Of a stretch of 64,000 bases of DNA, positions 41,345 to 64,000 are shown piece after piece (the first letter of the stretch is position 1; the number at the start of each line of letters is the position of its first letter). The position numbers were made by a program, and so were the translations under genes. Location: NCBI GenBank assembly GCA_023053685.1, contig JALIGW010000004.1, positions 81,261,398-81,325,397 of the forward strand. The letters run 5' to 3'. The notes below the pieces were generated by a model. The model worked only from the letters and a program-made list of their open reading frames with translations, was not told the origin of the DNA and searched no databases. Origin of the DNA: Diadophis punctatus similis (taxonomy: Eukaryota; Chordata; Lepidosauria; Squamata; Dipsadidae).

Positions 41345-43043
41345 CCTTACAGCAAAGTTTGACAGCTAACAAAAGCCGAGTAATAGGATTATAACAAGCA
41401 GCCCCTCACCCAAAATCCAGCACAGGACATAAGCCATCAGCAATAAAGCCCACCCCCCTCTTTAGAAACACAAAGCCTATATTACACAAATCCCAAACTT
41501 CAAAAAAACACAGAATCATATAAGAACCCTTTCTCTCACTCAGCTAGTTGTTCAGCTGACCCAGAACTGCATGCTGTCTTTTTGTGTGTGATTCTATTCA
41601 TCAATAAACTTTCTTTCCAATCAGCCTCCATGTTGTTTCCAGCGTCTTTCTACAAGCTTGGAACTGAACCAGACGGATTTTCCTTCCAAAGCTTCGAAAG
41701 TTGGCTAGATCAAGCTAAGCAGCTTCAATCTAGAACTGAACTAGTTTGAGCAAAATGGGATCCCCCAAAGACATCCGTACATGGGTGGTGGGGAGAGCAT
41801 TTATACCAACTATTATAGAACGATTACATTTCAGAAAACCTACCAATTTTCAGTGATGTTGAAAAAAATACAGGGTCCCAACACTGTTGTAAGGATTACA
41901 TATGTATTATTTATGTATTCATCACAGTTGGTATGCTGAATAAATCTGTCCACACCGTTTGGAATATTGTTATTTTAAGGAGTGCCGACAATTGCTGAAT
42001 AACATCCCCCAAAAATCTGTGCTTTTTGTATTTAAAACTAGCTGAACTTGTCCACAAAATTAAGCTGGATCAGAGTTGGAAAACACCTGGAGGAGGAAAA
42101 TCTTGCTATGGAAACATGGATGTCTCCACAAAATCACCAGGAGTCAAGATCAACTTGCTTCTACCTTCAGGAGGCTGACAACGGCTTCATTATTTTTTTA
42201 AATTTTCCCCATTTCTATACCTGTTCTTATTTAATATTTCTGCTATCTTAATCAAATAGGAAATGCTAGATGGCTTGCGTACAAAGGAATAAATAGGGCA
42301 TTGTCATAATAAACAACAAATGACACGTTTTTGCAACCCTCTAGCAAAAGTCAAAATAAACATGTACTAATAGTTATTCCAATCATCAACAACTATTTGA
42401 TTTAAAGATATTTGTGCTATTGCTATCCAAAACATGATTGTTTTAAATTGATTTTATCTGAGGGGTCCTTGGTGCTCTCTGAGCTTGCTTGTTTTCTTAC
42501 AGATGTTTCATTACCCAAACTAGGTAACATCGAAGTCAGCTAAATTATTATGACCAATTTTCACTTACCCACTATTACTCCCCATACTATAGTTATTTAT
42601 AGCTTCTCTCTAGTTTTCCATCATCCATCCATTTTCCCTGGTATTTTTTTCTAGCATACTTATAGTTTATTTCCCTTAGTGGACTGGGATCACATACCCT
42701 GGTGTAGTCCAATTGGCAAAGATGAGGACTAGTAGCTTGAAATCTGAGCTGCTGAATGGGGAATATGTAGGGTGGCAACAACAACAGCAGAATTGTTCCC
42801 AAACTAGTAATTCTGGATTGGTGCAATTAAAACTAAACTATTTCTGGTGCACCTTTATTAATTATATCTCTCCATCCACAAGCTTTATTCAACCTGATGT
42901 TCCATATACACTAGTTGTAATTACTCCACCCAGAAACACATATAGAAAACTTAGGACCCCTGTCTTAAATTACAAATACAGGTAGTCCTCATCTTACGAC
43001 CATAATTGAGCCCCAAATTTCTGTTGCTAAACAAGACAGCTAA

Positions 43044-43770
43044 TAATTATGTGTCATGAACTAAGACAGTATAAATAATAACAAATGTCTACTTTTTCGC
43101 ACAGACCGGAACAAATTATGGGGATATATACAATTTTACAAGGTCTTAAAATATTAATCAAGTTGAACAAAAGAACCATTGTTGAAAAAGGAAAAATTGT
43201 TTTATTGTCATGATAATAGACTGAATATAATATAACAAGAGAAAAGAATAAGGAAAATATTGGAAGATATAAGGAAGATAATGATGTAAACAATAACTAT
43301 ATAGAATAAACATGTTTTTGTATCACTAGGCTATAAAAGGATAGTGTCGACGGGATGGTTTATTTATTTTATTTTGTGAGATTTATATACCGCCTCACAG
43401 TGCAAGCACTCTCTAAGCGGTTTACACCAGTAAGCAAAGTATATATTTACATTGCCCCCAACAATCTGGGTCCTCATTTTACCTACCTCGGAAGGATGGA
43501 AGGCTGAGTCAACCTTGAGCCGGTGAGATTTGAACCGCTGACCTGCGGATCAGTGTCAGCTAAAGTGGCCTGCAGTACCTGCCTCTAACCGCTGCGCCAC
43601 CTCGGCTCCCGACATGTATGTTCAATGGTTTCTATTTGGTTGACATGTATGTTCAATGTTTTCTATTTTCAAAGATATTAGATACTTTAGTGTATACATA
43701 TGTTTACACATGTTTGTATGTTTGTTTGTTTGTTTGTCTTTTTAACATAATTAATAAAGATTATAAAAAA
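43044..43770 (+). mobile_element. L1-type 3' insertion containing a SINE
   Basis: Inserted between the AAGACAGCTAA duplications with an A-rich right end (ATTATAAAAAAA). A minus-strand SINE occupies 43,364-43,608 inside it. Confidence 0.7.
43364..43608 (-). mobile_element. tRNA-derived squamate SINE
   Basis: Nearly the same sequence as the copy at 6,526, from TTTTGTGAGATTTATATACC to GCGCCACCTCGGCTC. Confidence 0.88.
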
Positions 43771-44373
43771 AAGACAGCTAAGTGAGTTTTCCCCCATTTT
43801 ACGACCTTTCTTGCCACAGCTGTTAAGTGAACCACTGCAGTGTTTAAGTTAGTCCCATGATTGTTAAGTGAAATTGGCTTTGCGCACAGAAGGCTGCAAA
43901 AGATGATGCCATAACCCTGGGGCAGTGAAACTCTCATAAATACATGCCAGTTGCCAAGCATCTGAATTTTGATCCTGTGACTATGGAGCTGCTGCAATGG
44001 TGGTAAGCGTGAAAAACAGTCATAAGTCACTTTTTTCAGTGCCATAACTTCAAATGGCACGAAACAAATGGTTGTGAATCTGGGACTACCAGTACCTGTA
44101 CAACAGGATTATTCCAAGATTAAGAGGAGTGGCATACATGTGAAGCAATTTTGAACGGATGTAGGTTGATAAATACAATCTCATGCATGTTTGTTTAATA
44201 ACAAATCTCATGAACTTAACGTCTGACTTTTGCAAGTAGGGATAAAACTGCAGAACAAAGGCTACAGGATGGTCTTTGACCTGATGTTTCTTCAGAAAAC
44301 TACTATATTTCTTTAGAAATCTACTATATTCACTATAGCATGGAGATTCTCAGTCATCCAGGTCATGGTTGTC

Positions 44374-44571
44374 CCAAAGGTGCTTTTTTCAAGAGGCAAC
44401 TGGATTTTCTTGTTTTTTTTCTTTTGAAGACGTTTCGCTTCTCATCCAAGAAGCTTCTTGAGCTCTCTGATGAACTATTCAGAGCTGAAGAAGCTTCTTG
44501 GATGAGAAGCGAAATGTCTTCAAAGGAAAAACAAAGTCCAGTTGCCTCTTGAAAGAGCACCTTTGGGACTC
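44374..44571. repeat. Inverted-repeat element
   Basis: Arms CCAAAGGTGCTTTTTTCAAG and its partner at the right end flank GAAGCTTCTT-rich centres. It belongs to the family of the window's first 100 bp. Confidence 0.75.
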
Positions 44572-44749
44572 TAGCATGATCAAAGATATTCAGCAAGCTA
44601 TGATCATTCAAATATATACCAAAAGTACACTCCTTCCAAAGAACGGTTATTATCTGGAATGATTAGTAGGGAAAGTTTTTAATCAGTTCGTAGATATTAA
44701 TCTCTGCTGAAAGGAATGCAGGATACTGGAAGAGGAGGAGGAAAAATAA

Positions 44750-45195
44750 CAGGTATTCCTCAACTTCCTCCCAGAGTCCTCAGGGAGTTGGGCGGCATAG
44801 AAATCCATTAAATTAAATTAAATTAAACTTCCAACCATTTGTTTAGTGACCATTTGTAGTTACTACGGCACTGAAAAAAGTGACTTATGACTTTTTCACT
44901 TATATGACCATTGCATTACCCTATGGTCACATAATCAAAATTTGGATGTTGGCAACTGGCTCAGATTTATGACGGTTACAACGTCCTGGGGTCATGTGAT
45001 CACCTTTTGCGACCTTCTAACAAGCAAAGTCAACGGGGAAGCCAGATTCGCTTAACAACCGTGTTACTAACTTAACAACGGCAGTGATTCATTTAACGGC
45101 TGTGGCAAGAAAGATCCTAAAATGGGAGAAAAGTCACTTAACCACTGTCTTGTTTAGCAACATAAATTCTGGGCTCAATCGTACGTCGAGGACTA
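44750..45195 (-). mobile_element. TA-flanked MITE interrupted by a short SINE tail
   Basis: After CAGGTATTCCTCAACTT comes about 60 bp reading GAGTTGGGCGGCATAGAAAT then (TTAAA)n, after which the MITE resumes. Confidence 0.65.
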
Positions 45196-45329
45196 TGTTT
45201 ATATGGGATTGTAATCAGCATCTTCGTATATTACAAGCCATGTCTATAGCTGCGCTCGGTCCAAACAGTTGGGATTAAGATTCACAGTTTGCACCTATCA
45301 AAAGGTTTGCTGATGGGGGCCGAATAAAC

Positions 45330-57450
<12,121 letters not shown>

Positions 57451-57617
57451 CAGGCGCAAAAGGAACTCGGAAGCGCCGTATCCGCCAGCAAGGCTGTTAC
57501 ACCTCTATAACTCCGCTGCGTCTCTCCGCTCTCCCGTTCCCTCACCCGTCAGTTTCCGGCCACGCCCACCCCGTCGGTGCGAGCTACTTCCGGTCCCAGA
57601 GTGCCCTAGGCCGAATC

Positions 57618-57630
57618 ATGGACCACAATG
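57618..57630 (+). CDS. Candidate minimal first coding exon of the divergent gene (COG5 by synteny only)
   Basis: ATG with A at -3 and G at +4 begins a four-codon reading (MDHN) that runs into a good donor, AATG|GTGAGC. Synteny predicts COG5 here on the plus strand, but nothing resembling COG5's N-terminal sequence was found between here and 64,000. The next exon, if any, is outside the window. Treat the gene name as unproven. Confidence 0.2.
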
Positions 57631-58117
57631 GTGAGCGGGGAGATGCGGGGAGCTCCGTTTAAACCCAGCCGGTCGCGCTCCGTCGTCCCGGCCGCCCGGG
57701 TTCCACTTCCGAGCGGGGATGGCGCGGGGTTTCGGGCGCGGAGGCCTAGCGCGCTGAGGCGGGGAAGCCCCGGAGCCGAGTGCGGCCTACCTCGGCCTGG
57801 TTCCGGATGGGCCCGAGAGGCCTTTTCCATAGGAAGCCGGCTCGTCGGGTTGTGTCAGTGCCCGTCGTCGTGCTGAGGGCCGCCTCTCGGGCAGCACCAG
57901 GCCCGTCCCTCGCGGCCTGGCTTCGTTTGGACTTCCCTTCCCCTCCCAGGCTTGGTGGGCCCGAGGCGGGTGTTGGGGCTCTCCATAGACGCCCTGCTTC
58001 CCTTCTCCCTCTTTTTGACAGGCCAGTTGGCGCCTTCCCCGTTTTCTTGAGTGCTTCTCCAACCTGGCCACTGGGTGTGGACTACAGTTCCCAGAATTCC
58101 CCATGCTGGCTGGGGAA

Positions 58118-58960
58118 TCAATCAGAATGGAGCTGGAAGGGACCTTGGAGGTCTTCTAGTCCAGCCCATTGCTCAAGCAGGAGACCCTGTACCATTTGAG
58201 ACAAGTGGCTGTCCAGTCTCTTAAAAACCTCCAGTGAGATTCAATCAATCAGAATAGAGCTGGAAGGGACCTTGGAGGTCTTCTAGTCCAGCCTGTTGAT
58301 CAAGCAGGAGACCTTGTACCATTTGAGACAAGTGGCTGTCCAGTCTCTTCTTAAAAGTCCAGTGAAATTGAATCAATCAGTCAGTCAGTCAGTCAATCAG
58401 AATAGAGCTGGGAGGGACCTTGCACGAGATCCTAGATCCGTGATGGCGAACCTATGGCACACGTGCCTGAATTGGCACACGGAGCCATGTTACCTGGCAC
58501 GCACAGCGTCGCCCATTCCTCTTCCGGGTTTCTGGCACACCTGCGCACGTGACGATCAGCTGGCTTTTGTGCGTGCGGCAGTGCCGGAAACTGGAAGAGC
58601 TGGTCTTCCGTTTTCTGGCGGGTGCATGCCCCCTGGGCTGCTCCTCTTCCTTGTCGTGGCCTAGATTAGCGCGTGCGTGCACAAAGTGCTCCCTTTTCAG
58701 CACTTGGTGCTGCGCGCACGCGCTCCCTTAAGGTTTGCCATCACTGTCCTAGACCATTTCAGACAGGTGGCCGTCCAGCCTCTTAAAAACCTCCAGTGTT
58801 GGAGCACCCACAATTTCTGAAGGCAAGCTGTTCCACTGATTTATTGTTTTCACTGTTAGGAAATTTCTCCTTAGTTCTAGGTTGCTTCTCTCCTTGATTA
58901 GTTTCCACCCATTCCTTTTTGTCTTGCCTTCAGGGGCTTTGGAGAACAGGTTGACCCCCC
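58118..58960 (-). mobile_element. Tandem CR1 3' ends, third split by a hAT
   Basis: CAGAATAGAGCTGGAAGGGA-type starts occur at about 58,121, 58,248 and 58,398. The third copy resumes after the hAT at 58,755. Confidence 0.75.
58438..58746. mobile_element. hAT-type MITE within CR1
   Basis: CCGTGATGGCGAACC to GGTTTGCCATCACTG; duplication TCCTAGAT/TCCTAGAC. Confidence 0.85.
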
Positions 58961-59123
58961 CTCTTCTTTGTGGTAGCCCCTCAAATATTAGAACTCTGCT
59001 ATCATATCAGCCTAGTCCTTCTTTTCATGAAGTTAGGCATACCCAATTCCTGCAAATGTTCTTCATATGTTTTAGTCTCTGAGGTCCCCACTTCTAAAAG
59101 TTGCCAAGATTGAGAAACGCCGA

Positions 59124-59530
59124 CAGGTAGCCCTCAATCTAACATCACAGTGCGGTCCAAAATTTATATTGCTAAGCGAGATAGTGAAGCGTGTTGTGCC
59201 CCACTTTGTGACCCTTTTGCTACAGTCCATAGGCGAATCACTCCAGTTGTTAAGTGAATTGTGCGGTCGTGAAGTGAATCTGGCTTCCCCCCCAATGACT
59301 TTGGTTATCAGAAGCCGGCTGGGAAGGTTACAAATAGTGATCCCATGACCCCAGGGCCAGTGCAACCGTCATAAATACATGCCAGTTGCCAAGCGTCTGA
59401 ATTTTGATCACTATGTGACTATGGGGACGCTGCCATAAAGTGTGAAAAAGGTCATAAGCCACTCTTTTCAGTGCCGTTGTAAAACTTCAAAGGGTCATTA
59501 AAGGAATCATCATAAGTCGAGGACTACCTG
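59124..59530 (+). mobile_element. TA-flanked MITE
   Basis: CAGGTAGCCCTCAATCTAAC to GTCGAGGACTACCTG, full length, ending about 18 bp from a good minus-strand splice donor. Confidence 0.75.
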
Positions 59531-59548
59531 TACTTGAAAGAGACTCAC

Positions 59549-60244
59549 CTGCTCCGCAGATCCATCCCTGATGGGAAAAGTTTGAAGGAAAGACTCTCTT
59601 TGGTTTGATTGCCTTCTTTACCCTGGCTTGCTCCCTTATTCTCGATTTTAGAGCCATCACAATCTGCTCCTCGGTGCCAAAAGACCAGTGGTGAAATGCT
59701 ACCGGTATGCCCCGGTTCGGGTGTACCAGTAGCGGCGGCCGCCGGTGGTTCAGAGAACCGGTGGCGGCAGTAGCGCAAGTCTCCGCCCACTCTCCCGGAC
59801 ATCACCATTTCCTTGTTTTTTACACTCTGCGCATGCGCAAAGCCTTCTGCGCTTGCGCAGAGGGTGAAAAAGTGTGCTTGACGGGGGCGCGCGTGCGCGC
59901 TTCCGAACCAGTAGGGAAGACAAGTAGATTTCACCGCTGCAAAAAGACCCAGTGTGACATCCCACCACCCTTCTTCCTGTTTTCTCCAACATGCTCCTAT
60001 CAGATGAGTTTGATCCACGGTTTCCATAAGTCCCAGCCATAGTGACCGTAATACCTGAAAATCGTAGTTGAAACACCTCTGGTGGGCATCGTTGCATGCC
60101 GTGACAGCCGTTAGGACATTTATGTTGCCTACAAAACTCGGGCAATCGAGTTTGCGTGGGAACGGAAGGCCTACGCTCAGAATTTGGGGGAAAGAAAACA
60201 ATTCCACCTTTGGCGAGGCCTACCCGTAAATACAAATCACCCAA
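59549..60244 (-). pseudogene. Open minus-strand frame interrupted by a hAT; unknown protein
   Basis: I do not recognise this sequence. The minus strand is open from 60,244 to the hAT right end at 59,939 (including MAGTYGNRGSNSSDRSMLEK near 60,040). It continues in the same frame left of the hAT (EEQIVMALKSRIREQARVKK, then AIKPKRVFPSNF) to a donor GCAG|GTGAGT at 59549, if the insertion and one duplication are removed. That gives about 145 codons without a stop. It could be a decayed gene or retrocopy, an exon of an unknown gene, or chance. Confidence 0.3.
59696..59939. mobile_element. hAT-type MITE
   Basis: CAGTGGTGAAATGC to GATTTCACCGCTG; duplication CAAAAGAC/CAAAAAGA, offset by one A. Confidence 0.8.
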
Positions 60245-62012
60245 GTAATTCAGGCAAAACAGAACAAAAAAGTGTTTGTTTAGGGAGGCTGAATATTTTT
60301 CAGTACGGAAATAAACAATACCTTTGGTATCTGTGATAGGTCAGAAAAGCAACAGAGATCAATAAGGCATTGGTTACATGTGAGATTTGAACAATAGTAA
60401 ACATTGATTCTGGATAATGTTGCTCTCTTTCCCGGCTGGGTTTGTATCTTTTAGATTTGCAAGTGTGTTCAAGGACGTTCAAAATACACTTTCTATCATT
60501 TAATTGCTGGACAAACAAGTTCTCGCATACCAAAAGGAATGTCCTTGGCTTAGAAGAAAAACATTCTTTATTTCCTAAAGTTAGAAAAAAGGCCTAGACA
60601 GCCATCTCTTTAAAATGCAATTCAGGATTGCAAATTATTGTGTGAGAGAGAAATCTTTCATTGCTATACTTTATTTGGAAGGCTTATGAATAACTTAAGA
60701 AAACTCTCTACTAGCGCTTCTTTTAATGTCTGGCACACACACAAAAAAATCTTTTAAACACTGTGTTAGCGTTTTAATATTGTTTAGTTCGGAGTCTTTT
60801 TCTTTGAAGTTGATGTGAATTTAATTGTATTTCTTTGCTTTCCGGTAAATGACTTTTAATAGTTTCCAGTGGGATAGGCCTGATAATCTATTACAGCAAA
60901 ACCAGTCAAGAATCTATGATATCTTAAAAATTAAAAGCATTTTACAAGAGCATACAGTAATATATTTGTTGGGGTTTTTTTTTTTGGGTAGTGTTATTAG
61001 GCTAGTCATTTCCCATTTGCTGCTGTTTTTACTGTAGCACATTTTAAAAAAAACTATGTTCAGAGAATTTCTTTTGGCCTATTCATAATATTAAAAAAAA
61101 TAAAGCTTTTTCCCATTTCCATTGCTAAATGTGAGGAGGAATAATATAAATGCTATCAACTGTCATCTAAATGGCGGTTAGGTGATTAATTGTGAGCATT
61201 CCACTCCACTGAACAGAGGAGTATAAAATGGCCATCGCATCTTTTGCCAGTGAGGGTTGATTTCAAACTGTTTTGAAGAAACTCCATGAATTGCTGTGTA
61301 AAACAGCACCCAAATTCATTCGTTGTGCACAGCACGACCCAGAAGTCATGTGACCAATGTAAATAATACACTTGACAAGTTGGCTTTGAAAATTGATAAC
61401 ACGAGAAGCCATTTGAACGGTGACATGATCGGGTACAAATATTCTGTTGGTGAGTTATTTGATTTACTGCAGGGTTCAGATAGCTTAAATTTTCTGGTAT
61501 GCTCTTAATGATGGAAACTCGTTTTGGGGCAGTTTTAAGATCATTCGAATAAGCACCGAGAACTTTTTGCCTGTTTGCATTTCATGTTCCAGCTACATGA
61601 ACATCTATGTACCACTGATTAAAATCCCCTCCTTCTGTCTTACTTTGATCAGGAAGAATTGTATATCTTCTTACAAGCTGTTGCATTAAGCATATGCTAA
61701 ATAGTTTTCTTTATCTAGTCACGTTTATAAGTTTATCTACAGCAGTAGGGATTGCTGCTCTGCTGCTGTTATTAATTTACTGCTTCAAGCGTATAATATA
61801 TATTTTAAAATGTTAGAAATTTGAGGGTCCTCTGGGGTGAGAATCCCTTATGATTGGACAGCGCATGTCCTGAATTAAATTCTCAGTTACTTTAATTCAC
61901 AATGTATATTTTCCCATATATAGTACTAGTGTTAAGTTTTAGGGCTTCGCTTTCTTTTATAGTTTGGGCTGTATTGATGCCAAAATAGACTTCATTAATA
62001 GATAAGTTTCTC

Positions 62013-62355
62013 TTTTTTTAAAAAAATAATAATTTTTATTTGAGATATAAACATTAAAAAAGACAAATATACATTAAACACGACATTATATGTACTTACA
62101 TGTACATATATACATATAAACTTTTACGGTAAACGTCTTCACCTTATCCTTTTATTTATATATTTCTACACGACTGTATCTATCTATATATATAACATTT
62201 TTCATTTCGCTCTTATCTAATTATAAATTAATAAATACATACATATATCTATAGTAATTAAGCTTATCTATTGTTCTATAGATTTGTAAGTTGTAGGTTG
62301 TAAATTATCTATCAGTCTAAATATTTCTATGTTTCTTCTTTTTCTTTTCTCTTTA
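62013..62355 (-). mobile_element. Retroelement 3' fragment with 19-bp target duplication
   Basis: Flanked by ATTAATAGATAAGTTTCTC at 61994-62012 and 62356-62374. It begins T-rich, so its A-tail faces left. AT-rich with no frame; probably an L1 3' UTR. Confidence 0.85.
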
Positions 62356-62757
62356 ATTAATAGATAAGTTTCTCATTCTATATCTTGAACAGGAATAACT
62401 TTTATACATGCTAAAACAAGCACCCTCATCACGTTCTCTCTTTTTCTTTTTTTTGCTAGCGAAGCAACAAATGACTCTGGAAAGTAAAGGAGAGTCCCTC
62501 CATGTGGCTGTGCATTTTATGTGGGAGGGAAGGATAATTGTTAGTTTGTGGGTCTTATTTTGTATAGAAATCAATTGCAGGTGGAAAAACTGGTGCTAAA
62601 CTGCAGGTGGAATCACGAAGCAATGACTTCTCTACAGAATCCCAAATTAACCTACAGTCTAAAATTGTGCAGCGTGCTTGCCAACCAAGAGAGTTGGCAA
62701 ACAGGAGGAGGGGCCGGAACAGCTGAGCATGAATCAGAGCAAATAAGGTTATAAGTA

Positions 62758-63107
62758 CAGGTAGTCCTCGGCGTAACGACCACGATTCAGCCCCAAAACT
62801 TTTTGTCAAATGAGTTTTGCCCCATTTTACGACATTTCTTGCTCCATGTTAAGCGGATCACTGCAGTCACATGGTCGTTAAGTGAATCTGGCTTCCTCCC
62901 CCCCCTTGACTTTGCTGGTCAGATGGTCGCCAAAGGGGATCACGTGACAACCCTCTGGGTCACCGCGGCCGTCATAACGACGAGTCAATTGCCAAGCATT
63001 GCTCACAACCGCCATCAGTGTGAAAAATGGTCCCCAGTCACTTTTTCCCCCCAGGGCCACTGTAACTTTGAACGGTCACTAAGCGAACGGTTGTAAGTCG
63101 AGGACTA
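62758..63107 (+). mobile_element. TA-flanked MITE
   Basis: TACAGGTAGTCCTCGGCGTA to AAGTCGAGGACTAA; the right terminus lacks the last few bases. Confidence 0.75.
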
Positions 63108-63206
63108 ATGACCATTATCCAAACCTGTCACATTCCTCCCTGTTTCTACATTTAAAGCATAGCATCCCAAAAGTAAGCTGTGATTAGGTTGTAAAATAGT
63201 CTGTAG

Positions 63207-63987
63207 CAGCAGTCACCAACCGGTGGTCCGTGGACCACTGGTGGTCCGCGAGAAAATGTTGGTGGTCCGCAGAAAAATTATTTGCATTTTTTTATATTGC
63301 ACTGAATCAGGGGTCCTCAAACTACAGCCCCTGGGACGGATACGTGCAATGAACGGTTGTGGTGTTGCAGAGAGTCTCCCCCTTTGGGGTCTTTTTGTGC
63401 GGGTCAGATGGGGGGGAGAAATTCTGACTTTTTGGTCTGCTTCGGCCTCCTGGGGGGGCTTTGGGTGAAGGCTGGAGGGAAGAGCCGCTGATGGCGAAGA
63501 GCCGGAGGGCCTTGTTCCAGTGGGACTGCATCCTGGCCTGGAACTGGCTGACCATCTCAGCCCACTGAGCCTCCAGGCGCTGGCACCTGGCCTTGCACTC
63601 CCGCAGGTCTTCCCTCTGCTTGGAAAGCCTATGTTCCTAGTCCTCAGTGAGGTGCTTCTGCTGAGCCTCCTTCTCGGCCAGATCCAATTTGAACTGAGCC
63701 AGCTGTTTTGCCAACTCTTTCTCGTAGTGGCTGCTTAGCTCCAACAACTGCTTCCTGTTGGGGCCCTAAGGTAGCCCGGGCGGGCAGGCGAGGAGTGGCG
63801 GGGAGGGGTGAATAGAGGCTGGCGAGGCACCCCTTGACATGAGTGACATCGAGTTGACCACGCCTGCCCAGTCACATGACCACCTAGCCACGCCCACCGA
63901 GCCGGTCATTAGGCATATTAGTGGTCCGCGGGATTTAAAATTATGAATTTAGTGGTCCCTGAGGTCCGAAACGTTTGGTGACCCCTG
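63207..63987. mobile_element. hAT-type element carrying a coiled-coil gene fragment
   Basis: CAGCAGTCACCAACCGG to CGTTTGGTGACCCCTG; duplication GTCTGTAG/GTCTATAG (63199-63206, 63988-63995). Inside, the minus strand from about 63,770 to 63,490 reads as charged heptad-rich protein (see the pseudogene entry). Confidence 0.85.
63490..63768 (-). pseudogene. Captured coiled-coil coding fragment inside a hAT
   Basis: The minus frame reads KQLLELSSHYEKELAKQLAQ, then FKLDLAEKEAQQKHLTED, an in-frame TAG, then RLSKQREDLRECKARCQRLE and MVSQFQARMQSHWNKALRLF. The heptad pattern and charge are those of a cytoskeletal or centrosomal coiled coil, but I cannot name the source gene. The stop makes it non-functional. 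Confidence 0.6.
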
Positions 63988-64000
63988 GTCTATAGACTTG

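Larger units (their letters stand above)
42979..44098 (+). mobile_element. TA-flanked MITE split by a retroelement insertion
   Basis: The left part is 42,979-43,043 and the right part 43,771-44,098. The 11-bp duplication AAGACAGCTAA at the break (43,033 and 43,771) shows the event order. Confidence 0.85.
57650..64000. other. Gene-poor stretch right of the divergent promoter
   Basis: No exon with recognisable homology. It holds CR1 3' ends, hAT elements at 58,438, 59,696 and 63,207, two TA-flanked MITEs, a minus-strand retroelement tail and about 1.7 kb (60.25-61.98 kb) of AT-rich sequence in which I see no recognisable element. Probably a first intron of the plus-strand gene. Confidence 0.5.

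Noticed and set aside
61323..61508. 61-codon plus-strand ORF followed by GTGAG, considered as a COG5 exon
   Set aside because: The residues do not resemble COG5 and no clear acceptor or conservation is visible.

Overview
This is a vertebrate nuclear window, almost certainly from a squamate reptile and most likely an advanced snake. Three multi-exon protein genes can be read at residue level, and all three lie on the minus strand. The snake assignment rests on the repeats. CR1/L3 LINE 3' ends are fused to (AATAG)n microsatellites, there are three long GATA (Bkm-type) tracts, tRNA-derived squamate-type SINEs are present, and short hAT and TA-flanked DNA transposons are very dense.

Layout, left to right: (1) 231-18,000 holds the 5' half of SLC26A4 (pendrin), coding exons 2-11. 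Every exon has GT/AG borders, and exon lengths match the mammalian gene except exon 2 (15 nt shorter) and exon 5 (3 nt longer). The remaining exons, including the STAS domain, lie beyond the left edge. Its CpG-rich promoter is near 18.0 kb. (2) 18.05-24.07 kb is intergenic: CR1, L1, a GT repeat, a large (AATAG)n array and a TA-flanked MITE. (3) 24.07-40.4 kb is BCAP29 (BAP29), complete: seven coding exons giving 242 residues and ending in an ER-retrieval KKxx signal, with a CpG-island promoter at about 39.9-40.4 kb. (4) 40.45-45.33 kb is intergenic with nested transposons. (5) 45.33-57.45 kb is DUS4L, complete: six coding exons giving 323 residues with the dihydrouridine-synthase active-site cysteine, plus a probable non-coding exon 1. 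(6) 57.4-57.65 kb is a compact CpG promoter that looks bidirectional. Known vertebrate synteny predicts COG5 leaving it to the right, but only a very short candidate first exon is visible. The rest (57.65-64 kb) is transposon-rich, presumably a first intron.

The order SLC26A4 - BCAP29 - DUS4L - (COG5) is the human 7q22.3 block. The genes are unrelated in pathway: an apical anion exchanger, an ER membrane chaperone/sorting protein and a tRNA-modifying enzyme. They share only conserved adjacency.

The most interesting non-genic content is mobile DNA. At least 14 short hAT-type elements have readable 8-bp target duplications, several of them nested. One is a perfect 146-bp palindrome. One retains the start of a transposase. 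One carries a decayed coiled-coil gene fragment. One interrupts an otherwise open minus-strand reading frame. There is also a G-rich minisatellite next to the SLC26A4 promoter, and a minisatellite in BCAP29 whose single-copy precursor is still visible next door. I found no convincing novel multi-gene system. All coordinates were read by eye; exon borders are precise, many repeat borders are approximate.
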